DNA from: Fagopyrum homotropicum
Taxonomy: Eukaryota > Streptophyta > Magnoliopsida > Caryophyllales > Polygonaceae
Assembly: GCA_033239125.1 (NCBI GenBank)
Contig: BSWB01000005.1
Coordinates: forward strand, 142,906,494-142,970,493
Reading direction: 5' to 3'
Length of the DNA: 64,000 bases
Under the pieces are notes generated by a model, which did not search any database, had not been told where the DNA came from, and saw only the letters and a list, made by a program, of their open reading frames with translations. The translations under genes and the position numbers were made by a program. Positions 11,286 through 23,882 of this stretch are shown piece by piece; position 1 is the stretch's first letter, and each line of letters starts with the position of its first letter.

Positions 11286-13148
11286 ATTATAAGTAAGGAA
11301 ATATAGTATTTTACCAACTTGATCTCCAATGAGACATTAGTATATTTGTCTCTTGATAAAAATCCAAAATAAAATAGTTATTTATATAATAATTATGGAG
11401 AACAGATCTGTAATTATGAAATGAATTTGTATTTTAAAATAGAAAAACTACATATTCTAAAATATATAAAAATATCAACATAAATGCTGAAATGCCTAAA
11501 ATTTACTAAAAATTAATGAATAAATAATTATAAAAAATATTTTATATGATTAATATATATAATTTGAAAACGCATTAGAAAAATTCCAAATTCCACATGG
11601 AAAGCAATTTGTAGAAAAGGGGAATATAGTATTTTAACATGTTGATCTCCATCCAATAAGGCAATAACTAGTATTTTATAACTCTTGATAGAGGGGGAAA
11701 AAAATATTTTATTGAAAAATATTATTTAATTTTTGATAAGCCTTCTTTTGTGTTTGTCTGTATCCTTTGCTACAAAATTTAGATTAAGTAAGCATAATTA
11801 TCCTTTAGTAACAAAAATATTTATTAATTTGTACTGTGAATTTATTGCGGTTGGTATCCTGTTTGTCATGTTTCCACTTAGCCATTAAAATACGCACAGC
11901 CCCTTCTTATCCTATGCCACTCTCAGCGTAGTGTGTGCAAGTTAGTAGCGTGCGCCTCCTTTGAATTCCCATTAAAATTCCACTTTGATTTTTTGTCATT
12001 TCTTGCTAGATATATTAGTAGATAATTTTATTAATTTATATCATTAGGTAACAAAAATTAGATATTTTTACAACTTCTCTTATGATATAGATTATAAGAT
12101 TTTATTGTTATAATATATACATAATTTTCACATTTTTTAAAAGAGTGAAATAAAAATTTATTTCTTAAAAATAACTTATTTTAAACAAGATTGATTCATA
12201 AATAAACAACATTTTTAGTTACACTAAAGATAATTTAATAATGTAATACGAATGGGCATTGTGTGTCAACATCATACCATTTTCCTGAAAGAGAGTAATG
12301 AAAAAAAATAACGCGTGAATGTAATAATTTGTTTTTAAAGTAGCGTAATTGTATTTTACGACACATTGTATTATAAATTTTTTTTATCAATGACCATAAT
12401 CGAAATAAGGAAAGAGGAATATATAAATTGAATAATATTATAAAATAATTATAATATATTGCATAAATCCTAAAGTAATTTGAAGGGTGGATCAGAAGGT
12501 TCGAAGTGGTACTTGGAAGGTAAGTTGGGCTTTCTTTTCTTTCTTTGAATAGAAATAAAGATTGCAGATAAAGAGAAAAGTAAAGGACACTTATTTTAGG
12601 AGAAAAAGAAAACCAAGATCTATAAACTACAAAGTACAAAGGAAAGGCCACCTGTACTCCTTGACTACCTATGTAGCCTAGTTTAAAATCATGGGTCACT
12701 TATTTTATTTTATCTTATAAAATAAAACGGTTAGGTTGATCTATTTCATAGAGTAGTTTATTTTAACTTGTTAGAAAAGTTAGTGTTTGATGTTTGAGAT
12801 TTAAAAACAGGTCCATTGGTCAGTAACAATATTATTTTTTTTTGGAAATTTCCACCCCCAAACTCCAATTTTTCTTGATGATTTCAAATTCTGCGTTTTC
12901 GTCCGTAAGAATGCTCTAGGAAATAGTCAAACCTAACTACTTTCCGATATCAGAAAGGAAAATAAAACAAAGGTCTAAGGTGAAGTGGAATAAAATCATT
13001 TCGACGTCCTACGGACAACTCCAAAAATCTTGGAGTTTCTTGATGACACCCAAATTGCCCTCCTCGATATTTAGTTAGCTTATTTAATACTAGAGTATTT
13101 GTATAGCGGTTAAAAGTTAATATTAGGTTCAATTGGTCCGAAGTTCGA
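11286..13148. other. AT-rich spacer with no supported gene
   Basis: A 154-codon minus-strand frame at 12235-12699 is low-complexity (rich in Phe, Tyr, Leu, Ile and Ser) and looks like a chance open frame. Nothing else is recognised. Confidence 0.6.
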
Positions 13149-14150
13149 AGGGTAAAATGGGAGAGTAGGCAAGTTTTGTAACCATAAGCATATAAAGGGC
13201 CCCAAGTTAATAATGTGTACAAAATAGGCCCCTCCAAATTATATGAAAAAGATTTATTAAAATAAAAAGAGGATATTAAGGAAATCGAAATATCTTTCTC
13301 TTTTCATTTATTAAGCAACTAATTATTACAAAATCAGAAAGTAAATATCTTTCTCTCTCCATTTATTAAGAAAATCAGAATATCTTCATTTTGTTCATCC
13401 TCTCCAAAATTTTCGTAACAGACGGTTGTGAATTCAACTTGCGTTCATCCAAAATTTTCGCAGCAACATATGTACATAATCGCCAAAGACTGCAAAACAT
13501 ATGTACATATATATAATTAGTCAATAATACTTTCGCATCAACATATGTACATAATCACAAACATATGTACATGTAAACACAACAAAAGTTTATATTACAA
13601 CATATTTTGTTCTACTGTACATATTCTAATCAACAACATGTTATATGTACACACAAAATATTTTGTATTTCAGCACAATTCAAATATCAGATTTACACAA
13701 ACTACATATGTACATAATCCTTTGAAAAATTTGGTAACTTATACCTGTTGAAGACGACTGTTTAACAATGGTACCCACTGCCGCTGTCAACAAAGAGTCC
13801 GCCTTTGACGACAGAGCAAGCGAATTAGCCTCATCTTCTCCGGCTTCCTCCAGCGACAGTGCACAAAATCATTGAAAGTTTCGGTAACTGCTTCCAGATT
13901 TGAACAGAGAGAGACGGAAAAAAAGGTTCCATAATTACAATTGCTCAGGCGACCGGTAGAAGTCGACGGTTTGGTTGAGGCGACCGGCGTCAATTTGATC
14001 TTTGTCCAAATACCCAAGAGGAAGTCGACAAGCCGTCGTTGCCGATTGCTCACTTCTCCGCCACAAAGACCGCCTGCGAACGCGATGAGGTAGTGCGATA
14101 TCGGAATCAACAAGCCGTCGTCGAGAGTACTGGTTATGGCGAAACTGAAG
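13149..14150 (-). repeat. Interspersed repeat, minus-oriented partner of the copy at 20090-21038
   Basis: On the minus strand a GC-rich leader (14150-13760) is followed by a donor-like AG/GTATAAGTTACC. Next comes an AT-rich part with several ATGTACATATG words, then CAACCGTCTGTTACGAAAATT and an end near CCCATTTTACCCT (13149). From the donor onward the blocks match the copy at 20 kb in the same order. The class is unknown. The leader may be a captured 5' UTR/exon. Confidence 0.6.
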
Positions 14151-14870
14151 TTATTCGATTCTTCATCAACATTGTAGATATTGAATTGCTAAAATTGTGG
14201 ATATTTAATATTGAAAATTTCATCACAGTTACTTTGTTTAACTTGTTTCCTTATTTTACGGTTAATAAATATATTTTAAAACATAAATATCTTCCATTAA
14301 CTACTTATTCAAGATTTACTTATTATTAATTAATCTTTTCTTAAAACATGTAAAATAATAAGGGCCTAGTTTGTTTTTTTTTAAATAAAAGTTGCCCTAG
14401 TAGCTTAATCTTCTCAAGTTCGAACCCCTTTTTACTTTTTTTTTTTACCCTTATATACTTATTTATGTTTCTATAAAATAATTACTTGAGTCCTTTTTTC
14501 ATAAAATGTAATTTTTAAAATTAATAAAAAAATATTTTTACGTTTCATTAAACACCCTTGTACTTTTTTTTAAAGGAAACAAATGTATTAATCTTGTTCA
14601 CATCCCATAGGTATATAAACCCTAGCAAATGCATCAGTCACTCGATTCGAGGCTCCCAAAATATGTTGTAGGGTAAAAGAATTCGTTTACAATGTGATCG
14701 CTTTCATGATTTCCATTTGATGGTTTCACCTTTAGTAAAATTAATTCTTGATCGACCGGATATTTTACCGTGTTTGAAGTAGTGGTTAAGTGTGTTTGGC
14801 GGTAGATTAGTTCATGATTATCCTCTAAAATAATCTCTAAATTCAACCGAATGTCATAAAAAGTATATTC

Positions 14871-15000
14871 CACGGCGTTTTAAAATGTCGTGGAAAGCTA
14901 GTCTACCTCATCGACGGCGTCATTTATGAAAATGTTATGGGACCGCGATTAAAATTAAAACGCCATCAAGGGTCTTTCATGACATTTTTCAAACGCCGTG
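14871..15000. mobile_element. Small foldback element with CACGGCGTTT termini
   Basis: It has exact 10-bp inverted ends CACGGCGTTT / AAACGCCGTG. The similarity continues inward for about 26 bp (AAAATGTCGTGGAAAG against its mirror). At 130 bp it may be a MITE or a transposon end fragment. No clear target duplication was found. Confidence 0.55.
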
Positions 15001-15770
15001 AAAGACCTTATATGTACTAATATACTTATTTAAACTTGTAACTTAAAAAATATTTTAGTTTGGATTTTAAATCACTAATACTCCTAGAAAAAGACAGAAG
15101 TAAAAAAAAATCACAGCACTTTCAAGCTCACATGTGCGTTATATCAAAACCAATGGTCAATACATAGAGTGAGACACCAAACTCATATACTAAATTACAA
15201 ACTCATTTATTATCGATATCGGACAATTTACCTCCATAATCACACCGCTCAATTAGGACAACCCGGTTAGTGGTAATCCACACACACCCATTTCACCCGT
15301 TATTTGCTCAAATCGATCAAGCTTACATACGAAAACTCAATATAACAAGCCGATTACTCTTCACCGTAAGTATAGCTTAATCGTATATGTTTCGACAGTC
15401 GATTTGCCACTCACATCACAACATTTATACAAAACCTAACAAAAGTACCACTTTTTGTTATTGTATAGATACGGAGTGTATCAAATAATCAACACGTTAA
15501 GAAGTTACTATCATGCAATGCTAATCCATGCATGCAATTTCTTCATAAAATAAACGTTAAAGATATCATAATAAACTATTAAGTATTAGAATTGGTTTTC
15601 AAATACAATATATTTTGTCAGCCTTTGAAGAGTATGGCCCTTGGAATCATATAGAGACGTTAATTTGTCCAGTTGGGTTAACAACTTGAAGATCCGTATC
15701 TTAGTGTATCAGTACGTATATTATTAAAGAATATAAAACGTCTTGTATTTCTAGATAGTGTTTTTCCTAA

Positions 15771-16231
15771 TCTATATATCTTACTAAAAACATAACCCAC
15801 TTTGTCCACATGTCGCGTGTTAAGATCAGCCACATCAGCTTGGGTTAAGATCAGCCACATCAGCTTTTTTTTCAATTTATTTACAATATTGTCACAGGAT
15901 ATTTACGGATTTGCCATTACATCTTTCATAATAAAAAAATCATTAAAATTAATAAACAGTCAGTATGCCAAATCATCTTTATCTAATAAATTATCATGCC
16001 ACATCAGTTTTACTCAAATATTAATTAAAACGAAAATAAATCTATATAAAAAACATAATAAAAACATATACACATTTTATTTTTATAATTTTCAAAAAAT
16101 AATGTAGGCACATTTTAATTTACGAAAATTAATTTTTGAATTTATTTTATAATTTCGAATTTTGTATATTATATTTTGTTTTCTTATTTTAAATTTTTGA
16201 AAATTTGTTTTAATTATTTATTTAATTTCTA

Positions 16232-16282
<51 letters not shown>

Positions 16283-16681
16283 TATTTTTGTTTTCTTATT
16301 TCTAATTTTATAATTATTTCCTGTTAAATAATTGATAATACTTAACAAAATTGATAAAAATCTTAACTGATTTGATGTTCTTTTCTTTAAAAAAAATAAA
16401 TAAAACAATGATTAAAAACAAATATTTTTTATAAGATTATACCGTGTATTTTGTTTAACATATTAAAATAATTTTTTTTATCTTTAATTATCACGGATAA
16501 AATCAAACTAATTTGATGCATGTTTTCCAATAACAACAATAGATTAAAAATAAAACCAAATCTTTTTAGAAGAGAATATTGCGTAGTTACTTCAATATAT
16601 TATAACAATCTCTTTTATACTTTCAAAATATGTTAAAATTTATTTAAACAAAACCCGCACAAGGTGCGGGCATTAGACTAA
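15771..16681 (+). mobile_element. Non-autonomous Helitron
   Basis: The left end is TCTATATATCTTACTAAAA, preceded by A. The right end has a perfect 7-bp stem CCCGCAC-AAG-GTGCGGG (16654-16670), about 8 bp before a CTAA terminus followed by T. These are the expected TC...CTRR ends with a 3' hairpin and insertion between A and T, without target duplication. The interior is AT-rich and noncoding, with a 22-bp direct duplication near 15820-15866 and a (TA)n tract. Confidence 0.75.
16237..16281. repeat. (TA)n microsatellite
   Basis: About 22 TA units with one phase slip at 16260-16261, inside the Helitron. Length variation is likely. Confidence 0.9.
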
Positions 16682-18465
16682 TTAGTTATAATAGATGGTG
16701 ATAGTGATTAATAAATGAAAAAAGTAATTAAAAAATTACTTTTGATTATTTTATTATCTTTTTATTAAAAAAATATGTTAAATTTTAATGTATTAACTTT
16801 TTTTAATGATTAAACTGAAATATCATTAAGGATGAGAACACAAAGTTTGATATCTTCAAACAAATTATTGTGGGTGGTCAAGTACCCGAGTGTTCTAAAT
16901 GGGTCAGACGATCAGCCACACAGTTAATTTGCCTAATTTGAATTTGTTGAAGAAACGAAGATTCATCATGGAGTCGGTTAAAAACATACCGGCTCCCAAG
17001 GCAGCTCCGACGACTATAGAGTGCCGTTATCACATTGGATAGCCTTCAGTTTCGGTTTCTCAATTTTGGGTGGGGTTGGGTCAATTTCGGTTTTTTTGGG
17101 TTCAGTTCGATGCTTTTAGATCAATTTTTAAAATGTGTGTCTCCACTGCTATTATTTAGTTGTGATAGTTTTTCGTTGCATCCCGATAAAAAAATATCCC
17201 AATATGATTTTTAATGACGTAACATCGATGTTTAACCAGAATTTAAATTGGATTCATTAAAATTAAATTTTATCATCAAAAATTTTAATTTTTGAGAAGA
17301 AAAAAAAAAGTTTAATTGATTATTTTTAAAAAATAAAACTAGAGAAAAAAGGTATACCTAATAAATTGAAACCACTTTGACCAAAAGAACGATAAATTGA
17401 CACCACTTTTTTCATAGTGGAAGCTTAAATGCTTCATTGCTTTCCATGTAGATGATTGAATGGTGGCAATAATAAAATTTATCGCTTCATACTAAAAATA
17501 AAATAAAATTTATCGCTCATTGTTTAGAAAACAAACTTGAAAGAATTTGGTTAAATAAATTTTTTTCTAATTTTATTAGGTTTGTATACTACTCCGATTT
17601 TTACCACTTTAATTATATTGAATTTGGAAAAGAAGTTTAATTAGGGTACTTTACTAAACGTATTTATATTATAAACTTAGTTAGTAGAGATAAATTTAAA
17701 AATAAGCTAATTGGACCACCAAACTTTTCCTATTCAATACACACAATTTTATCTTTTTACTCTTTATAATCTAAAAAATATTCGTAAACTTATTAGTTTC
17801 AATTTAAAATGAAAATTTTAATATATAATATACATTTGACGATAAATTTTCATTTCTTTATCTATAAATACGCGTAATAAAAACAAATATATCTAATGAA
17901 ATCTAATAAATATTGAAAAGAATTTGACAAAATAGATCATTTTCTATTTTCATTAGTTTTGTGTACACCTTCAATTTTTACCACTTTTCCTTAAATAATT
18001 GAAGTTGGAAGGTAAGAGGATCGATTAGGATACATTTACTAAACATATTTATATCATAACGTCTAGTTAATCGAAAAAAATCTCAAAAAGACTTAGACTA
18101 TCTACATCCACAGTGAAAAGGGTTAAATTTTATACTCCTATATAAAACAAATTTCTACACCCATGTACTTTTCCCGTTTAAATATTTAAATTAAAATTAA
18201 CTCCGTTCAAATATAGACGTCATCCTCCAAGAGTGCAAATTAAAATGGGTCATACTCCTCCACGAATAAACCAATAATATTTTTTTGTAATTTATTTTTT
18301 CTCAAGTATTTTATGGAAAAAAGAAAAAGTAAGGTTAAAATAAGATTATAGACGGAATAGAATGCAACAAAAAACTATTTAGACGGAGTCTATACACAAA
18401 TACGTATAGAAATACTGTGCATAAATAGCATTATAGACGGAGTGGGACGAAGTCTTACTTAACTA
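16682..18465. other. AT-rich spacer with no supported gene
   Basis: No reading frame of interest and no recognised element ends. A T/G-rich TTCGGTTT-type stretch lies at 17040-17110. Confidence 0.6.
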
Positions 18466-18631
18466 ACTAGTATAATACTCGCACCTTGTGCGGGTTTTGA
18501 AAAAAATGAAAAAGAATATTGTGAAATAGGTTTTTTTTCGTGCTTTTGTTTTGTATACTTCTCTAATCTAATCCTGCGTCCACAGCGCGACACGTCATCA
18601 AGCCGTGCTCTGTTTTAGTAAGTATAATAGA
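18466..18631 (-). mobile_element. Very short Helitron-type element
   Basis: On the minus strand it starts TCTATTATACTTACTAAAAC (from 18631). It ends with the hairpin CCGCACAAGGTGCG and ATTATACTAG at 18466, followed by T. The 3' hairpin is almost the same as that of the Helitron at 15771, so they share a family. It is only 166 bp and noncoding. Confidence 0.65.
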
Positions 18632-18739
18632 TTTGGTTTCTATAAAATTATTATTTTAATAATAAAAGATTTTATGGTTTAAAAAATAGTGTAAAAAATA
18701 AAGATTTATTGACTTTAATTGTGAGAGCTCAATTTCAAA

Positions 18740-18803
18740 AATCCTGCGTCCACAGCGCGTCACGTCATCAAACCGTGCTATATTTTGGTAAGTATAATAG
18801 ATT
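18740..18803 (-). repeat. Second copy of the Helitron 5' terminus
   Basis: About 64 bp here repeat 18570-18631 with few changes (the CCTGCGTCCACAGCGCG block and TAAGTATAATAGA end). Both copies are followed by the same TTTGG flank. A matching 3' end was not seen next to it. Confidence 0.6.
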
Positions 18804-20089
18804 TGGACATAAATATTCACTTATAGAGAGCATGAAGAATAACAATTGATTCCTTTATAATTATGTTTCCATCAAAGGCCAAAAGATATTTTGACGGGTG
18901 AGTTTATTGAGAAAAGCTATTTACAACCTGTCTCCATCTACTGTTACAAAATGTATTAACAATGGTTAATTAAAAAGTAATTAAGCAACAAATCAGGCAA
19001 CTCTGTAATTAAACAGAAGCAGTACGGTCTCTAATTCTAAATTACATAAATTTGGTACGTTGTAAAGCAAGAATACAAAGTGAGCAACATATCATTAGTA
19101 TATGAATATTTTATGCAATATGATTTTTTTAAGGTTCAACAATGTGAGCAAAGGTGCAAAAGAAGTGCACCTGTCCCATAACGTATATATATTAGTAATG
19201 GAGTAATGGGTACTTCTATTATCTATCAAAGCAGATCTTGAAAATTAGAATGATACTTTTCAATTATATAATTTTACACCTAGGGGATCAAAAAAGCTAA
19301 GGTTAACTAATTCAAAATTCACAAAATAATGTCCACATTGGGTAGCCCAGTTGTGCCTTGTGATTGTTTATAATAGGGAAGACACCATTATTTTTTTTAT
19401 ATCCGATAAGTCTAATACGTGGAATGAATCAAGATAACCTACTTTATACGCACACAATTTCATAGAGTGATCCTTGTACTTATATGTTAGACCCACGTAC
19501 TTAAAATATAACTAATAAGAAAAAAGAAGAAATCAAATTTGACATTTTTTTTGTTTTTATTAGAACAAGGGGCTCCATTACTTGGTGAAAGAAGAGGGTA
19601 ATTAAGAGATATGGGTCATACGGCCCAATACATGATTATGAAGCAAAGAGAGATGTAGGAAAATTTAGCTTAAGGTGGGTTGAATAGAGAGATATCCAAT
19701 CCGACTGATACAACCAACTATTTATTTTTTATAACATAAATTAGTTCTAGTAGCTAGCATATGAAAGACCACAAAAAATGACAGACGGATAGACTGTCGA
19801 AAAAAAAAAGAAAGATTAAGCTAATAGGATAATTTATTTTTCTAGAATGCGTCTCAAGTATTTTTTATTTTTTAGAAAAAAAAAATTAGTAATTAAGGAT
19901 ATATTTAATAGACAATTACTGAATTAATGGAAGTTATTTATTTAGTAAGTTATATTAATTAAGCAAAAAAAACAGGGGACCGGTTAAAGAAGGTAACCGT
20001 GAGATTTTCCATTATCAAATATCCGTCATTATTGGATTTCAACTAGTAACCAAAATTAAACCAAAAAAGCTCTCCTTGAAGACGGAAGC
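18804..20089. other. AT-rich spacer with no supported gene
   Basis: No supported gene, RNA or element ends were found. Confidence 0.55.
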
Positions 20090-21038
20090 AAGTTCCCCAT
20101 AGCCAGTGCTCTCGAGGTCTCGTCTTCATCTCATTCTTCATCCTCAACATTCTCCTTCAATCGCCTATTAAACTGTCGTCTTCTAAAAGGTAAAAGTTAC
20201 CAATTGCTTCAAAGGAGAATCGAAATCTCGAATCAATTAACCTCAGTCGCCATAACCAGGTATGATAGCTTCCACGATTATACTCTGATTTTTTTAAGAA
20301 AACCACTCTTTCGTACCCTTACATGTTCGAAATTACTCTGTAATCCATCAGTCGATTTGAATGCCTGTTAAAGACTGATTATGTACATATGTTGCGAAAA
20401 TTTTACTGACTAACTATATATGTACCAAATATGTCGTTTGTATATATTTGATATTTAGGTTGTGTTTAAATACAAACTTGTATTGTGTTCGTATGTATGA
20501 AATATGCAAGTTGTGTACATATAGATAGGGGTTTGATGACACACAAACATATTATCATGTTGTCGATTAGAATATGTACAGTAGAACAAAATATGTTATA
20601 ATACAGACTTTTATTGCGTTTGCAGTCTCTGGTGATAATGTACATATGTTGCTGAGAAAATGTTACTGACTAACTATATATGTACATATGCTTGCAGTCT
20701 CTGGCGATTATGTGCATATGTTGCTGCGAAAATCTTACCAGGATTGATTCAATGTCGTCGCCATGGATGATTGCAAATTGGATTAACAACCGTCTGTTAC
20801 GAAAATTCCGGAGAGGACGAATGGAAGAAAGATATTATGATTTCCTTAATAAATGGAGAGAAATATATTTACTTTCCCGTTTTGTAACAATTAGTTGATT
20901 AATAGATGGGAAGATAAAGATATTCTGAATTACTTAATATTCTCTTTTTATTTTAATAAATTTTTTGTACACATTTTTAACTTGAGACCTTTTATATGTT
21001 CATGGTTACAAAACCTACCTACTCCTCCATTTTACCCT
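20090..21038 (+). repeat. Interspersed repeat, plus-oriented partner of the copy at 13149-14150
   Basis: A leader with donor-like AAAAGGTAAAAGTTACC is followed by AT-rich sequence with ATGTACATATG words. It includes a 72-bp tandem duplication at about 20622-20760 (GCAGTCTCTGG...GTTGCTG). Then come CAACCGTCTGTTACGAAAATT and the common end CCATTTTACCCT. The opposite orientation to the 13 kb copy creates an inverted pair. A 72-codon frame at 20680 follows the repeat and is not a gene. Confidence 0.6.
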
Positions 21039-21059
21039 AAAAAAAACTAGGCGAAAACT

Positions 21060-21175
21060 CGGCTCACAACATAGGAAGCGTCAGACGCGCATAACGATCG
21101 GCTCACAACATAGGAAGCGTCAGATGCGCATAACGATCGGCTGACAACATAGGAAGCGTCAGACGCGCATAACGA
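21060..21175. repeat. 39-bp minisatellite, three copies
   Basis: Copies start at 21060, 21099 and 21138 (unit beginning CGGCTCACAACATAGGAAGC). They differ by about two substitutions. The unit is a multiple of three, so an open minus-strand frame (21253-21047) reads the 13-residue word SLCASDASYVVSR repeatedly. I do not recognise that frame and do not call it a gene. Confidence 0.9.
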
Positions 21176-22534
21176 GGAAGAGTAGCGATAGCGAAAACAT
21201 GTACGTAGAAGGGTGAAAACCTCAAATTTGGACTCTTTTGAGATTTCGATCACTTATCTACGACTCGTCCTTACGAACAAATTCCACCCGTCTTCCGGAC
21301 GAAGCTGACAACAACAAGAACGTGTCCCTAGACCATCGCATACAAATAGAGTTTTTGTAAAAAAAAAGTTGTTGGATATCCGAACACTCACAAACTCTAT
21401 CAAATAAAAATATATTAATGGAAAAAAAAAAACCTCGAACGGAAGTGTGGATGGGATAAAGGAGCCGCACCAGGGAGGGTTACCGGTGGTCAAGTCGTCG
21501 GTGTCTTTGCCAAAAATTGATGGAGCCGGACATGTTGGATCTTCTGATTAAACGACAAATTTCACTGTTGAGGACCATGCGGTCACGCACGTGTTTGGTT
21601 GGAGTCAAGTTTCTTTGTTGAGATCAGAATGCGGGGACAGTTATGTGCTAACTGTGCAAGAATGCCGTTGTTTGGATGCACACATACATATCTGCTGCTT
21701 GAATGCAGGCAAAGTAAGCTGTTGCTTTATATGGCCAAAGCCAAATTTTGTGGTGGCGAAAGTCGAAATAGGCTGTCCAAATGCGTTATTGGGTTAACAA
21801 AAACCAAGATTAGGCTCTGAAAATGCCACTAGACAAAGAAGTTCTGATGGCGGTACGAAACCACAGTTCTAATAATATAAATAGAATTACAGATGAATTT
21901 TAAATAGTAGAGGTATAATCCTATCCTGATGAATTTTTCTCTTGAGATCGATCCATCTTCGTCTTATTAGGACATACAACCGTTTGATTCAAATCAAATT
22001 GATTCAATTACGCACGCTTTACTTTTGAAAGGAAAGGGGAAAACAACAGTTCTTCTTTGTTCAATTGGTTGCACAATTGTATTGTGCATTGTTCGATGTT
22101 AGCTTTTAGGTCGAAATGGAAAATCAACAGTTAGTACGTCAAAAATGCAAAAAAACATCCAACTCTACTATACTGGGCTACTTTTGAAGCTATAGAGTGT
22201 TGAACTCGAGAACGTTGCAACTATGGTCATCTGAACTATATCCACCAAATAAGCCCTAAGATGTATGGATTATAGGACTGAAAACAAAGTGACAAGGAAT
22301 GTCTTAACAGACGGTAGCAAAATTGTCAGTGAAAAAAGCAAGTTTCCTTCAAACAACAGAAAAGGAATCAAAGAGTTAAGCAAACAAGAGAAGGAAGCTC
22401 TTCACCTTTACCTCACTGCTCCTGGATACTGATTCACTCTCCCCTGCACGTATTCTTCTCTCTCAGGCATCATTAAAATTGTATCCTCCAATGCCTTCAA
22501 CACCACAGGCTTTGGACCAAGAGGGCAGAGTGAG
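21176..22534. other. Spacer and upstream region of the thaumatin-like gene
   Basis: Several frames of about 70-80 codons occur on both strands, but none resembles a known protein. The last 200 bp presumably contain the promoter and 5' UTR of the thaumatin-like gene. No convincing TATA box was placed. Confidence 0.45.
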
Positions 22535-23882
22535 ATGGCTGGCTACACTCGTCTGTCAATTCTGCTTATCGCCATTATGTCAGGTAATTGTTTTTGCATC
22601 ACAGTTCGAGCAACCTGAAATATTTCATGTCATGCATATATTCTACATACTAGCCGAGTATGATGATACGATACCTTTAGATTTTCAATCGTTTACAACG
22701 GAGTAGCTGCAGTATTACTAGGTACATCGCGCATTGTACTAAGGCTTTTGTTTGTCAGTGCATTTGTAAACTGTTTTCAATTTGCTTCTTGAGCATTGAC
22801 AAACAGTTTTGACTGAAGGCAGGGGAAATGGAAAAGCCACATATAAATACTAAGTGTCATGACTCATGACTGGGCTAATGACAGGTTTCCAGACATCAAA
22901 ATGTACCAATTTTACCATAGTAAACAAATGCAAGGAGACGGTGTGGCCAGGAGTAACGCCAAGCGAAAATTTCACCAACAGTGATCTTGTCTTAAAAGCG
23001 GGCGAATCAGCTGTCATCACACCTCCAGATGGGTGGCATGGTAGAATTTGGGGAAGAACAGGATGTAACTTTGCTAGTAAAGGTAACAATAGTACCTGTC
23101 AGACAGGTGACTGTGGATCTCTTAGATGTACAGGCCCAGGACAATCACCGGTAACCATTGCAGAGTTCACTTTGAGTGAGCCAGAATACTATGATGTTAG
23201 CCTTGTTGGCGGTTTCAACTTGCCGATGGTTGTTACACCACTTCGTGGTAAAGGGAATTGCAAAGCCGCGGGTTGTGATGGAGACTTGCGGGACAGCTGT
23301 CCAGCAAATCTTACTGTCAAGGATGATGGTGGTAAGACCATAGCTTGCCAAAGTGCATGTGATGCGTTCAATACTGACGAGTACTGCTGTAGGGGAATGT
23401 ATGGAAGTCCAGTGTCCTGTCAGGCCACGAACTATTCAAAAGCTTTCAAACAGGTGTGTCCGATTGCATATAGCTACGCGTACGACGATCCCACAAGCAT
23501 AACCACTTGTTCAGCCTCAGATTATGTAGTTGCCTTCTGTGCTTCAAGGTAAACACTAGATTAGAATCAAAGTGGCATTATATGAAAAATTGAAGGAAAA
23601 AAAAAGTGGACAAGTTCCTTAAAGTTAGATATGACAGCTTGGATTCAGGCAGTTTGTCAACTTTAGAACTCTAACTAGAGATTTATTAATGCATATACTT
23701 GTCATCAATTCTAATATCTCCAACATCTTATTCATTCATGCAGGAATCAAACAGTGTGCTCGTATCATGATGACAAGCTGGTCTGTAATGAAAATGAATC
23801 AAGGGGTGGAAAGATACTTCCTCGTCTTTGGTGGATATTGATACTCATTTTACCATCGATGCTGGATTCAGTGTTAGATTGA
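22535..23882 (+). CDS. Thaumatin-like protein (PR-5 family) with hydrophobic C-terminal tail, 3 exons, 283 aa
   Basis: Exons: 22535-22583, 22885-23548, 23744-23882. The short first exon encodes a secretion signal (MAGYTRLSILLIAIMS) that is completed after a GT-AG intron. Exon 2 holds the thaumatin fold: VNKCKETVWPGV, RIWGRTGCNF, CQTGDCGSLRC, YYDVSLVGGFNLPM, DEYCCRG and YSYAYDDPTS. All 16 conserved cysteines are present, plus one near the mature N-terminus and two in the tail. If exon 2 is not spliced at AG/GTAAAC the protein stops at 23552; splicing adds 45 residues ending in a hydrophobic segment (LWWILILILPSML), which suggests membrane or GPI anchoring. In the usual REDDD acidic cleft one Asp is Gly (VSLVGG for VSLVDG). 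Such proteins act in the apoplast or at the cell surface, often in defence. Confidence 0.92.

Noticed and set aside
12235..12699. 154-codon minus-strand open frame
   Set aside because: Low-complexity Phe/Tyr/Leu/Ser composition from AT-rich DNA, no motif, no splice or context support.
20680..20898. 72-codon plus frame
   Set aside because: Lies within the repeat that recurs inverted at 13 kb, where the frame is not kept.
21254..21493. Overlapping 70-79 codon minus frames upstream of the thaumatin-like gene
   Set aside because: No recognised domain, no splice partners seen.
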